From positions 1-64,000 of the forward strand of contig JBBRPH010000019.1 of assembly GCA_038228295.1 (NCBI GenBank): DNA of 64,000 nt, read 5' to 3'. The stretch's first letter is position 1. The number at the start of each line of letters is the position of its first letter. The position numbers were made by a program, and so were the translations under genes. The stretch is from JAICKM01 sp038228295. Lineage in GTDB: Bacteria; Chloroflexota; Chloroflexia; QHBQ01; JAICKM01. Shown in pieces: positions 53,175 to 62,394 of this stretch. The notes beneath the pieces are model-generated. The model was not told the DNA's origin. It ran no database searches and saw nothing but the letters and a program-made list of their open reading frames with translations.

Positions 53175-53260
53175 ACAACGGGTGCCGCACCAACGCTGCC
53201 GATCACCCCACCCCGACCCACCGATCACGACGCACGGCCCACAGCAGAGGAGATCTCCCT

Positions 53261-55057
53261 ATGGAGCGGCGCGAGTTCACGGTCGCCGACGCGGCCCGGT
53301 ATGATCAACGCAGCCCGGTGCGCTGGATCGCGATGCACCTGTTGCGCTATAAACGCTTCCTGGCGGTGTCTATGGGTGGCACGCTGCTGCTCAACGTGCT
53401 GGCCGCGCTCCAGCCGACGCTGATCGGATCTGCGTTCAGCGAAGTGTTGCGACCCCAGCCCAGCCGGGACGCGCTGGCGCGCATCGCGCTGACCATGCTC
53501 GGTCTGGTGCTGGGGACCGGCTTGGTGGACATCATCCGCGCCTATGCCGGCGAGTTTCTCGCCAAGCGGGTCGAACGCGACGCGCGCGACGAACTCTACC
53601 GCAGTCTGCTGGGCAAAAGCCAGACCTTCCACAACCGCCAGCGCGTCGGCGACATCATGGCCCGCGCCGCCGGCGACGTCACCCAGATCGAATCTATGAT
53701 CATGCCCGGCCTCGATACCCTGTTCGACTCCTTCACCAGCCTGATCATCACCCTGCTCTTTATCGGCCTGCTCAAGCCCGAACTGCTGCTCACGCCGCTG
53801 GTGTTTACCGTCTTGTTCGGGCTGGCCCTGCGCCACTACGTCAACCACTTGCGCCCAGTGGCTGGGGCGATGCGCGAGCAATTCGGCACCCTGAACGCCG
53901 GGCTGACCGAGACCGTGACCGGCATCGAAGTGGTCAAAACCTCGGCCCAGGAGGACCAGGAGCGTGCCAAGTTCTTGACCGCCGCCCGCCGCTACCGTGA
54001 CCTGTTTGTGCAAAACGGTGCTGTGCAGGCGCGCTATCTGCCGCCGCTGCTGCTGTCGGCGGCTATGGCCGGCGCGTTTCTGCACGGCGCGTGGCTGCTC
54101 ACGCAAGGCCGGCTGTCGCTCGGCGCGCTGGTCACCTACCTGGCGCTGATGGGCAACCTGCGCTTCGCGGTCGGCATCTCGATCTGGACGTTCAACCTGG
54201 CCCAGTTGGGGCTGGCCGCCGCCGAACGCATCCTGACCTTGCTGCGCGAAGAGACCGAGCTTGACGAGAACCGCGCCGGTCACAGCGCACCGATGCGCGG
54301 CGAGATCGTCTTTGATCATGTCACCTTCCGCTACGGCAACACGCCGATACTCACCGACGTATCGTTCCGCGCCGCGCCGGGCCAAACCGTGGCAATTGTC
54401 GGGCAGACCGGCAGCGGCAAAAGCACGCTGACCAAGCTGGTCAACCGCATCTATGATATTGAAAGCGGCCGCATCCTGATAGACGGGACTGATGTGCGCG
54501 AGTGGAGCCTCGACTCGTTGCGTGGTCAGGTTTCGACCATTGAGCAGGACATTGTGCTGTTCTCGCGCTCGATTGCCGAGAACATCGGCTTCAGCCGCGC
54601 CGGCGCGAGCGAGGCCGCGATCGAGGCCGCCGCCGCCGACGCGCAGGCCGACGGCTTTATTCGCGGCTTCAAGGACGGCTACGCCACGGTGATCGGCGAA
54701 CGGGGGGTCACGCTGTCGGGCGGTCAGCGCCAGCGGTTGGCGATTGCGCGCGCCCTGCTGACCGACCCGCGCATCCTGATCCTCGACGACTCGACCAGCG
54801 CCGTTGACAGCGCCACCGAAGACTTGATCCAGGCGGCGATCCGGCGCTTGCTGCAAGGCCGCACCACGCTGCTGATCACCCACCGCCTGTCCCAGATCCG
54901 CTGGGCCGATCAGGTGCTGGTGTTGCAAGGCGGGCGCGTAGTAGACCAGGGTACGCACGACGAACTGCTGGCGCGCTGCGACCTGTACCGGCGCATCTTC
55001 GCCCACCACCGCCCGGCCGGTGCGCCGGCCCCGGAATTAGTCGCGATAGGAGGCTAA
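53261..55057 (+). CDS. ABC exporter half-transporter, degenerate-site subunit
   Basis: A 598-residue half-transporter: six membrane helices (about 30-320) and an NBD with Walker A GQTGSGKST, signature LSGGQRQRLAIARAL and Walker B ILILDDSTSAVD. The catalytic Glu is replaced by Asp (LDD), which marks the non-canonical site of heterodimeric exporters. It is followed after three bases by its partner. Such pairs export drugs or lipids; the substrate is unknown. Confidence 0.93.
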   Translation: MERREFTVADAARYDQRSPVRWIAMHLLRYKRFLAVSMGGTLLLNVLAALQPTLIGSAFSEVLRPQPSRDALARIALTMLGLVLGTGLVDIIRAYAGEFLAKRVERDARDELYRSLLGKSQTFHNRQRVGDIMARAAGDVTQIESMIMPGLDTLFDSFTSLIITLLFIGLLKPELLLTPLVFTVLFGLALRHYVNHLRPVAGAMREQFGTLNAGLTETVTGIEVVKTSAQEDQERAKFLTAARRYRDLFVQNGAVQARYLPPLLLSAAMAGAFLHGAWLLTQGRLSLGALVTYLALMGNLRFAVGISIWTFNLAQLGLAAAERILTLLREETELDENRAGHSAPMRGEIVFDHVTFRYGNTPILTDVSFRAAPGQTVAIVGQTGSGKSTLTKLVNRIYDIESGRILIDGTDVREWSLDSLRGQVSTIEQDIVLFSRSIAENIGFSRAGASEAAIEAAAADAQADGFIRGFKDGYATVIGERGVTLSGGQRQRLAIARALLTDPRILILDDSTSAVDSATEDLIQAAIRRLLQGRTTLLITHRLSQIRWADQVLVLQGGRVVDQGTHDELLARCDLYRRIFAHHRPAGAPAPELVAIGG

Positions 55058-55060
55058 ACG

Positions 55061-56914
55061 ATGGGCTTTGTGATGGACGGGCTGGACCCCGAACCCTACG
55101 ACCGCGCCTACAGCGATCACCAGTTGGTGCGGCGCATCGCGGGCTACTTCCGCGACAAGCTGCCGCTGATCGGCCTGGTGGCCGTGATCATCGTGCTGAA
55201 CTCGATCATGGACACGGTGCTGCCGATCCTGATCTCCGGCGGCATTGACACGCTGGCGAAAGGGCAGAATGTGACCGGAGCTGGGCTGCTGATCGGCGGT
55301 ATCCTGCTGGCGGGTGCGCTGTCGTGGACCTTCAACTACGGCCGCCAGCGGCTGACGGCGCAGGCGGTAGGCGATGTGGTGCTACAACTCCGCGCTGATG
55401 TGTTTGCCGGCGTGCTGGGCCGCGACCTGTCGTTCTACGACGAGTATCGCTCCGGCAAGATCGTCAGCCGCGTCACCGGCGACACCGAGGACTTTTCCAA
55501 TGTGGTAACGCTGTCGCTGAATCTGATCAGCCAGTCGCTGCTGCTGGTGATCCTGACCGGCGTGCTGCTGGTGATCAACCTGCGGCTGACGCTGCTGGCG
55601 CTGATCATCGCACCGATCATCATGCTGTGCGCGCTCGGCTTCCGGCGTATTGCCCGGCTGACGATCCAGCGCTCGCGCCGGGCGGGCGCAACGGTGAACG
55701 CGGCGGTGCAGGAAGCGATGAGCGGCATCACGGTCGCCAAAAACTTCCGCCAAGAAGGGCGCATCTACAGCGAGTTCCGCAACGTGAACGAGCAATCCTA
55801 CGCCATGAATCTCCGCAGCGGCTTCGTCTTTAGCAGCATCTTCCCGTTGCTGGTGACGGTGGCTGGGTTGGGCACCACGGTGGTCGTCTTCTTCGGCGGC
55901 GGCGCGGTGCTGGATGGGCAAGTCTCGGCGGGGCAGTGGTATCTGTTTGTGCAGGCTATTAGCCTGTTCTGGTTTCCGCTCACCAGTCTGGCCTCCTTCT
56001 GGAGCCAGTTCCAGCAGGGGCTGGCCGCCGGAGAGCGTGTCTTCGCGCTGATTGACGCCGAGCCGCGCCTGCACCAGACCGGCCATGAGCCGGTACCGAC
56101 GCTGGCCGGGCGCATCGAGTTCCGCGATCTGACCTTTCGCTACAACGATCAGGAGACGGTGCTGGCCGACTTCAACCTGACCATTCCCGCCGGGCAGACG
56201 GTGGCCTTGGTCGGCCATACCGGCGCGGGCAAGTCTACGCTGGGCAAGTTGGTGGCGCGCTTCTACGAGTACCAGGCCGGCGAGTTGCTGATTGACGGGC
56301 GCGACATTCGATCCTTCGACCTACCCACCTACCGCCGGCACCTGGGCGTGGTGCCGCAAGTGCCGTTCCTGTTCAGCGGCACGGTCGCCGACAACATTCG
56401 CTACGCCCAACCTACCGCGAGCGATGCGCAAGTGGCGACCGTGGCCGCACAAGTCGGCGGCGGCGACTGGCTGGCGGCCCTGCCGAGCGGCCTAGCGACT
56501 GACGTGGGCGAAGGCGGACGCGGCCTGTCGTTGGGCCAACGCCAACTAATCGCCCTGGCCCGTGTGCTGCTGCAAGACCCAGCCATCCTGATCCTGGATG
56601 AGGCCACGGCCAGCGTGGACCCGCTGACCGAAGCCCAGATTCAAGAGGGATTGGACTTACTGCGGCACGGCCGCACCGCGATCATTATCGCCCACCGCCT
56701 CTCGACCATACGCGATGCCGACCGCATCATTGTGCTGGACCACGGTCATATCCTGGAAGAGGGCACGCACGACGGCCTGATGGCGCAGGCCGGTCCCTAT
56801 GCCCACCTCTACAACACCTACTTCCGCCATCAGTCGCCTGACTACCAGCCCGGCAGCGGCTTCGTCCCCGTCCGCGTGCCCCTGCCGGCGCTCGCCGCTG
56901 AGCAGCCGGCCTAA
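55061..56914 (+). CDS. ABC exporter half-transporter, catalytic-Glu subunit
   Basis: A 617-residue half-transporter: six membrane helices and an NBD with Walker A GHTGAGKST, signature LSLGQRQLIALARVL and Walker B ILILDEATASVD with the catalytic Glu. The signature reads LSLGQ instead of LSGGQ, the complementary defect to its partner. GGAGG stands just before the ATG, inside the upstream stop region. Confidence 0.94.
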   Translation: MGFVMDGLDPEPYDRAYSDHQLVRRIAGYFRDKLPLIGLVAVIIVLNSIMDTVLPILISGGIDTLAKGQNVTGAGLLIGGILLAGALSWTFNYGRQRLTAQAVGDVVLQLRADVFAGVLGRDLSFYDEYRSGKIVSRVTGDTEDFSNVVTLSLNLISQSLLLVILTGVLLVINLRLTLLALIIAPIIMLCALGFRRIARLTIQRSRRAGATVNAAVQEAMSGITVAKNFRQEGRIYSEFRNVNEQSYAMNLRSGFVFSSIFPLLVTVAGLGTTVVVFFGGGAVLDGQVSAGQWYLFVQAISLFWFPLTSLASFWSQFQQGLAAGERVFALIDAEPRLHQTGHEPVPTLAGRIEFRDLTFRYNDQETVLADFNLTIPAGQTVALVGHTGAGKSTLGKLVARFYEYQAGELLIDGRDIRSFDLPTYRRHLGVVPQVPFLFSGTVADNIRYAQPTASDAQVATVAAQVGGGDWLAALPSGLATDVGEGGRGLSLGQRQLIALARVLLQDPAILILDEATASVDPLTEAQIQEGLDLLRHGRTAIIIAHRLSTIRDADRIIVLDHGHILEEGTHDGLMAQAGPYAHLYNTYFRHQSPDYQPGSGFVPVRVPLPALAAEQPA

Positions 56915-57044
56915 GTCGCGGCCAGGGGCACAGCGCGCCGGCGCGGGGGCTGCGAAGCCCGCCTCCACTTCCCACCCGTTTACCGCGCCGTGCCGCTGCC
57001 GCCCACCCGACAGGGCGGCGATCCGGGAACGGGCGGCGCCTGCC

Positions 57045-57073
57045 TTGACAAAGTAGTTCCCTACCGGTAGAAT
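57045..57073 (+). promoter_or_regulatory. Promoter of the exopolysaccharide operon
   Basis: TTGACA (57045-57050), 17 bases, TAGAAT (57068-57073). The bases before it (56915-57044) are featureless G+C-rich sequence. Confidence 0.85.
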
Positions 57074-57166
57074 TGGCTCTGTCAATACAACGCCGTATTG
57101 CGGTCGGCCCATGTGAACCGTCAGGGAGTAGTGTGGTAATTTATATGCCGCGTTCTGCACAGCCTC

Positions 57167-57234
57167 GCTTCCTGGTTAAAGGGCGACCACCCATACTGCG
57201 CAAGGAGGCAAGTCGCTGCCTCGTATCAGGAAGC
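57167..57234 (+). promoter_or_regulatory. Structured leader of the exopolysaccharide operon
   Basis: GCTTCCTG (57167-57174) pairs with CAGGAAGC (57227-57234), enclosing a perfect 6-bp hairpin GAGGCA/TGCCTC (57205-57222). A third hairpin CAATAC/GTATTG lies upstream near the transcription start. The outer stem ends 17 bases before the sugar transferase start. No known riboswitch class was recognised. Confidence 0.5.
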
Positions 57235-57251
57235 ACAGAAAGGTAGCGTGC

Positions 57252-57980
57252 ATGGCGGTCGAGAATGAACAGCATTCCTTTCCGACAAGCCCCATTAGTT
57301 CGGTTAGTTCGCTAGGCAACGCTAATGCGTTCGCTCCCCCTGAGCAGCACAGCGGCTTCTATGTCCTTTACGGCAAACGCATCCTGGACGTGATTATGGC
57401 AGCGATCCTGCTACTGCTGGCCGCCCCGCTGATGGCGGTGATCGCGGTGGGCGTGGTCCTGGATTCGCCGGGGCCGGCGCTGTTTGTGCAGGAGCGGGTG
57501 GGTAAAAACGGCACCACCTTTCGGATGTTCAAGTTCCGCTCAATGCACGCCGCCAATAGCACACTGATCCATGAGCAGCACGTCCAGCGCGTGATCCGCG
57601 AAAATACCGAACCCCAGCCGGGCGGCAGCCTCAAAATCCCCGCCGACCCACGGGTGACGCGCCTGGGCCGCATACTGCGCCGCACCAGCCTGGATGAACT
57701 GCCGCAATTAGTCAACGTGCTGCGCGGCGAGATGAGCCTAGTCGGGCCGCGCCCGGACCTCCCCTACGCTGTCGCCGTCTACAAGCCCTGGTATCATGAG
57801 CGGTTTGAGGCCATGCCCGGCATCACCGGCTACTGGCAAGTGGCGGCGCGCAATACCGTCAGTTACGAGCGCATGATCGAGATGGACATTGAGTATTCGC
57901 GCCGGCAAAATCTCAGTTGGGATCTGCTGCTGCTATTGCAAACGGCGGGGGCAGTGTTCCACGGTAAAGGGGCCAGCTAA
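57252..57980 (+). CDS. Exopolysaccharide sugar transferase (undecaprenyl-phosphate sugar-1-P transferase)
   Basis: A 242-residue polyprenyl-phosphate hexose-1-phosphate transferase that loads the first sugar of a surface polysaccharide onto its lipid carrier. It is the short, one-helix form: KRILDVIMAAILLLLAAPLM (about 43-62) is the membrane hairpin, then FKFRSM (about 94-99), DELPQLVNVLRGEMSLVGPR (about 149-168) and PGITGYWQV. The first 35 residues are hydrophilic. GAAAGG precedes the ATG. It is the first gene of the cluster. Confidence 0.95.
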   Translation: MAVENEQHSFPTSPISSVSSLGNANAFAPPEQHSGFYVLYGKRILDVIMAAILLLLAAPLMAVIAVGVVLDSPGPALFVQERVGKNGTTFRMFKFRSMHAANSTLIHEQHVQRVIRENTEPQPGGSLKIPADPRVTRLGRILRRTSLDELPQLVNVLRGEMSLVGPRPDLPYAVAVYKPWYHERFEAMPGITGYWQVAARNTVSYERMIEMDIEYSRRQNLSWDLLLLLQTAGAVFHGKGAS

Positions 57981-58062
57981 CCCCCCCGCCGGGTGATGCA
58001 CGGCCAGGGGATCGGGCCTGGACCAGGGTCATGCGTGAGGGCGTGTGATGGCAAGGAGAGGT

Positions 58063-59217
58063 ATGAAAATCGCTATGTTGGGGATGCGCGGCATCCCCGC
58101 CAATTATTCCGGCTTCGAGACCTGTGTCGAAGCCGTCAGCACCCGCCTGGTCCAGCGGGGGCATGAGGTGACGGTCTACAATCGGCCGCATCATGTCAAA
58201 TGGCCCGGCGCGACCTACAAAGGCGTGCGGCTGGTCAAGATTCCCACGATCCGCAATAAATACCTCGAAACCCTGGTCCATACGACTCTGTCGGCAATCC
58301 ATGCCAGCATTACCGGCGCCGATGTGATCTTGATCTTTATTGCCGCCAACAGCCCGGTCGCCGCGATCCCCCGCCTGGCCGGCTACAAAACTATTTTGCA
58401 CGTTGACGGGCTGGATTGGAAGCGCGATAAGTGGCCGCCGTTTGCTAAACGCTACATTAAACTGGCCGAATGGCTGGGCACGCGCCTGCCGCACGCGCTG
58501 ATCACCGACTCGCGCGTGGTGCAGCAATATTACAAAGATACCTACGGGGCCGACATCGAATACATCGCCTACGGTGCCGAGGTGGAGGCGGCAGAAGGCG
58601 GGCAGACCCTACCGCGCTTCGGCTTGCAGCCCGACGGCTATCTGCTTTTCGTCGGGCGGCTGGTGCCCGAAAACGGCATCCATACGCTGATTAAAGCCTA
58701 CGAGCAATTGCACACCGACAAAAAGTGCGTCATCGTCGGCAACGCCCCCTATGCCGAAAAATATATCACCGAACTGAACGCGATGGCCGGGCCGAACGTG
58801 ATTTTCACCGGCTACCAGTTTGGCGCCGCCTACCGCGAACTCAGTTCCAACGCCTACCTGTTTGTCGAACCCTCGAAAGTGGGCGGCACCCATCCGGCGC
58901 TGGTCGAGGCAATGGGCTTCGGCAGTTGCGTCGTGGCGCACGGTACGCCGGAGAACCGCGAGACCATCGGGGACGCCGGCTTCAGCTACGACGGCGATCA
59001 GCCGGTCGAGAATCTCCGTGCCCTGCTGCAACGGCTGGTAGATGAACCGGCCCTGGTCACGGCCGCGCGTGAACGCTCGCGGCTGCGCGCCGCCCGTGCC
59101 TTCTCCTGGGAGCAAGTGACCGATGCCTACGAAACGATGTTCCGCCGGATGCTGAAATCACGCCGCCCGCGCTCGGCCTCGAAGGGCCGCCGCCCCGACA
59201 TCGGACCCACCGTTTGA
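58063..59217 (+). CDS. Glycosyltransferase, DUF1972/GT4 type
   Basis: A 384-residue GT-B fold enzyme. MKIAMLGMRGIPANYSGFET is the standard start of DUF1972 rhamnosyl-type transferases, and the donor side shows VGRLVPENGIHTLI and VEPSKVGGTHPALVEAMGFG. The start at 58063 is set by AAGGAG six bases upstream; two longer in-frame starts (58045, 58048) lack one. The C-terminal 20 residues are Arg/Lys-rich. Confidence 0.92.
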   Translation: MKIAMLGMRGIPANYSGFETCVEAVSTRLVQRGHEVTVYNRPHHVKWPGATYKGVRLVKIPTIRNKYLETLVHTTLSAIHASITGADVILIFIAANSPVAAIPRLAGYKTILHVDGLDWKRDKWPPFAKRYIKLAEWLGTRLPHALITDSRVVQQYYKDTYGADIEYIAYGAEVEAAEGGQTLPRFGLQPDGYLLFVGRLVPENGIHTLIKAYEQLHTDKKCVIVGNAPYAEKYITELNAMAGPNVIFTGYQFGAAYRELSSNAYLFVEPSKVGGTHPALVEAMGFGSCVVAHGTPENRETIGDAGFSYDGDQPVENLRALLQRLVDEPALVTAARERSRLRAARAFSWEQVTDAYETMFRRMLKSRRPRSASKGRRPDIGPTV

Positions 59218-59248
59218 CCGCCCGCGCCCACCGGCAGTGCCGCCAAGC

Positions 59249-60400
59249 ATGAAGATCGTCCACACAACCATTCGCTATCCCCCAGCCGTCGGCGGCGTAG
59301 AATCGTATGTCGCCGACCTATGCGCCGGCCTGCATGAGCACGGCCACCGGGTACAGGTCTACACCTCCGATTTGGCCCAGCATATGCGCCTGCTACGCCT
59401 GCCGCCTGCGGTGCCGCGTGTGGTGCATGGCGGGGTCGCCGTCCGGCGACTATCCGCCGTCGCCCTGCCGGGGATCGCGGGCTACCCGTTACTGCCGGGC
59501 TTGCCGGGCCGGCTCGCTACGACGCGGGCCGAGGTGATCCACGGCCACTGCTTTCAGTATTGCAGCGCTGATTTTGCCGCCTTAGCCGGCCGAGTGCGCG
59601 GCATCCCCTTTGTCCTCTCGCCGTATTATATGCCCGCCACAACCCGGAAATGGCGGCTCTACCAGCAGACGGTGGGCCGGTTGACGATGCAGGCGGATGT
59701 GGTCGCGGTGATTTCGCCGTTCGAGCAGCGGATCATTGAAAGCCGGGGCTTCCGCGTGCGCCGCTTCGCGCTATTGCCGCCGGCCGTGGAAGCCGCCGCT
59801 TACCAGGGGCCGGGCGACCCCGCGTTCCTGGCCCGCTACGGCTTCGACGCACAGCAGCACCAGATCGTGCTCTTTGTCGGGCGCATCTGCCGCGAAAAAG
59901 GGGTGGATCTGTTGATCACGGCGGCACAAACAGTGCTGCTGCGGGCACCCGATACGCGCTTTCTGCTGGTCGGGCCGGACTGGGGCGACCGCACGGCGTT
60001 CGAGACGCAGGTAGCGGAAGCGGGACTGACCGGCAAGGTGGTGTTCACCGGCAACTTGCCCCGCACTGCGGTGCTGACCGCCTATCGCAGTGCCGATCTG
60101 ATGGCCTTTCCCAGCCGCTACGAAACGTTCGGCATCGTGCTGATCGAAGCGATGGCCGCCGGGCTGCCGGTGGTGGCGACACGCACGGCGGCGATCCCCG
60201 ATGTGGTGGAGCATGAGCGCACCGGGCTGCTGAGTGCGCCGGACGATGCCGCCGCCTTGGCCGCCCACCTGCTCTACCTGCTACGCGATGCAGGTCGGCG
60301 CGCCCTGATGGGCACGACCGCCGCCGCGCACGTTGCCGCCCACTACAGTCGCGCGCAACAAGTACGGCGGGCGGAAGCAATCTATCGCTCGGTGTGCTGA
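59249..60400 (+). CDS. Glycosyltransferase family 4
   Basis: A 383-residue GT-B protein. The N-terminal half starts MKIVHTTIRYPPAVGGVESY, with the typical Gly-rich acceptor loop. The C-terminal half has LFVGRICREKGVDLLI and AFPSRYETFGIVLIEAMAAG with the two Glu of the EX7E motif. A GTG four codons upstream is the alternative start. It belongs to the exopolysaccharide operon. Confidence 0.92.
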   Translation: MKIVHTTIRYPPAVGGVESYVADLCAGLHEHGHRVQVYTSDLAQHMRLLRLPPAVPRVVHGGVAVRRLSAVALPGIAGYPLLPGLPGRLATTRAEVIHGHCFQYCSADFAALAGRVRGIPFVLSPYYMPATTRKWRLYQQTVGRLTMQADVVAVISPFEQRIIESRGFRVRRFALLPPAVEAAAYQGPGDPAFLARYGFDAQQHQIVLFVGRICREKGVDLLITAAQTVLLRAPDTRFLLVGPDWGDRTAFETQVAEAGLTGKVVFTGNLPRTAVLTAYRSADLMAFPSRYETFGIVLIEAMAAGLPVVATRTAAIPDVVEHERTGLLSAPDDAAALAAHLLYLLRDAGRRALMGTTAAAHVAAHYSRAQQVRRAEAIYRSVC

Positions 60401-60445
60401 CGGGCCGAAGGCCGAGCGTGTAAGCAGTACGCCGGCCGCTGATTT

Positions 60446-60493
60446 TTACGCTTCACGTTTCTCACTCACGGATTACGTTTTACGCTTTAGGAT
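60446..60493. repeat. Degenerate TTACGTT heptamer array upstream of asnB
   Basis: Units read TTACGCT, TCACGTT, TCTCACT, CACGGA (one 6-mer), TTACGTT, TTACGCT and TTAGGAT, ending just before the asnB start. This is the A+T-richest stretch of the cluster. Confidence 0.75.
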
Positions 60494-60498
60494 GGGCT

Positions 60499-62394
60499 AT
60501 GTGCGGGATTTGCGGCATTTATAATAGCGGCGACACGGAACTGGTGCAGCGGATGTGCCGGGCCATGATCCATCGCGGGCCGGACGATGAAGGCATTACC
60601 ACGGCCGGCCGGGTGGTGCTGGGCACGCGCCGGCTGGCGATCCTCGATCTGTCGCCCGCCGGCCGGCAGCCGATGCAAAGCACCGACGGGCGGGTGACGC
60701 TGGCCTACAACGGCGAGGTCTACAACTACCGCGAGTTGAACGCCGAATTGGCCGCCCAGGGCTACCCGGCCCACAGCCATTGCGACACCGAGACGATCCT
60801 GCACGCCTACGAGCGCGAAGGTATCGCCTGCCTGCAACGGCTGCGCGGGATGTTCGCCATCGCCCTGTGGGACGCGGCGCAGGGGCAACTGTTTCTGGCG
60901 CGCGACCGGCTGGGCATCAAGCCGCTCTATTACGCCGCTGTCGGCGACCGGGTGCTGTTCGGCTCGGAGCTAAAGGTGCTGCTCGCATCAGGCCAGGTCT
61001 CGCGCGAATTGGACCCGGTGGCCGTGGATCTCTATCTCACCTTCGGCGTGGTGCCCGCCCCCTACACCATGTTCAAGGCCGTCCGTGCGCTACTGCCCGG
61101 CCACTACATGACCGTGGACGCAGCGGGCATCCGGCACACACGCTATTGGAATGTGCAGTTTGCCGATCAGTATCCCCAGCGCAGTGAAGACGACTGGGCC
61201 GCCGAACTACGCACCCGCCTGACCGAGGCGGTGCGCCTACGCTTGCTGAGTGACGTGCCGCTGGGCGCGTTCCTGAGCGGCGGCGTGGACTCCGGCGCCA
61301 TTGTCGGGCTAATGAGCGGCATGACCGATCGGCCGGTAGATACCTACTCCATTGACTTTGACCGGGGCGGTGCCGCGTATAACGAGACGGCCAAAGCCCA
61401 GCAAGTGGCCCAACTCTTCAGCACCCACCACCACCCCCTGCGCGTAACCGGAGCCGACCTGGCGCGGGAGCTGCCGCACATCATCTGGGCGATGGACCAG
61501 CCGACGCACGACGGCATCAACACCTACTTTGTCTCCAAGCTCGCCAAGACCGGCGTGACGGTGGCCTTATCGGGGCTGGGCGCAGATGAACTGTTCGGCG
61601 GCTACAGCACCTTCCGCTTCGCGGCGCGCCTGGCCCGCTACCGAGACATTCAGACGCGCATACCGACCGCCGTGGGGCGGGCCGCCGCCGGCGTATTGGA
61701 GCGCCTGCCGGCACGCTACGAACTGGCCTGGCCGCTGCGCGGCGCGGCGGGGCTGCTGAACGCCTACCCCACCGCCGCCGATCAATATCTGCTGGTCAAG
61801 GGCTTTTTTTCGCCGGCGCGGCGAGCCACGTTGCGCAACGGCCACGGCGGCGCGGATGCGGCCCGGCCCTTGCTGCGCGACTTGCTGGCCGAACTGCCGC
61901 CCACTGACGTGATTAATCAGATTTCCTACCTGGAACTAAAAACCTACATGGCGGACACCCTACTGCGCGACACTGACGTGATGAGCATGGCCCATTCGCT
62001 GGAAGCGCGCGTGCCGTTCCTGGACCACCCGCTGGTCGAGTGGGTGGCGACGATGCCGCCCGACCTCAAGATGCGCCCCGGTCGGCCTAAATATATCCTG
62101 AAAAAAGCCCTGGCCGGCCTGCTACCCGATGAGATTTTGCACGCCCCCAAGATGGGCTTCGGCTTCCCGCTGGCCTATTGGCTGCGCGAACCGCCGCTAC
62201 GCGCGATTGTGGAAGACTGCCTCAGCCCGGTGAGTGTGGCGCGGCGCGGCCTGTTGGCAGGGCCGGCGGTGGCGGCGGCTCAGCGCGCTTTCTACAGCGG
62301 GGAACGCACCGACCCGCGCAGCTACCAAGTGTATGAGCGCGTTTGGCTGCTGACCGTGCTGGAACTATGGTGCCGGAGTTACCTGGATGGCTAA
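60499..62394 (+). CDS. asnB: Asparagine synthase (glutamine-hydrolysing)
   Basis: A 631-residue class II glutamine amidotransferase fused to a synthetase. The N-terminal nucleophile Cys2 follows the Met in MCGICGIYN, then RHRGPDD-like IHRGPDDEG, and the ATP pyrophosphatase loop LSGGVDSGAIV (about 258-268). AsnB genes inside polysaccharide clusters often amidate sugar acids instead of making asparagine. It lies between two glycosyltransferases and overlaps the next gene by eight bases. Confidence 0.94.
   Translation: MCGICGIYNSGDTELVQRMCRAMIHRGPDDEGITTAGRVVLGTRRLAILDLSPAGRQPMQSTDGRVTLAYNGEVYNYRELNAELAAQGYPAHSHCDTETILHAYEREGIACLQRLRGMFAIALWDAAQGQLFLARDRLGIKPLYYAAVGDRVLFGSELKVLLASGQVSRELDPVAVDLYLTFGVVPAPYTMFKAVRALLPGHYMTVDAAGIRHTRYWNVQFADQYPQRSEDDWAAELRTRLTEAVRLRLLSDVPLGAFLSGGVDSGAIVGLMSGMTDRPVDTYSIDFDRGGAAYNETAKAQQVAQLFSTHHHPLRVTGADLARELPHIIWAMDQPTHDGINTYFVSKLAKTGVTVALSGLGADELFGGYSTFRFAARLARYRDIQTRIPTAVGRAAAGVLERLPARYELAWPLRGAAGLLNAYPTAADQYLLVKGFFSPARRATLRNGHGGADAARPLLRDLLAELPPTDVINQISYLELKTYMADTLLRDTDVMSMAHSLEARVPFLDHPLVEWVATMPPDLKMRPGRPKYILKKALAGLLPDEILHAPKMGFGFPLAYWLREPPLRAIVEDCLSPVSVARRGLLAGPAVAAAQRAFYSGERTDPRSYQVYERVWLLTVLELWCRSYLDG

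Noticed and set aside
53225..55009. A 594-codon open frame on the minus strand opposite the first ABC exporter gene
   Set aside because: It is the antisense shadow of a gene with unmistakable ABC motifs. G+C-rich DNA keeps such frames open, and the translation has no recognisable domains.
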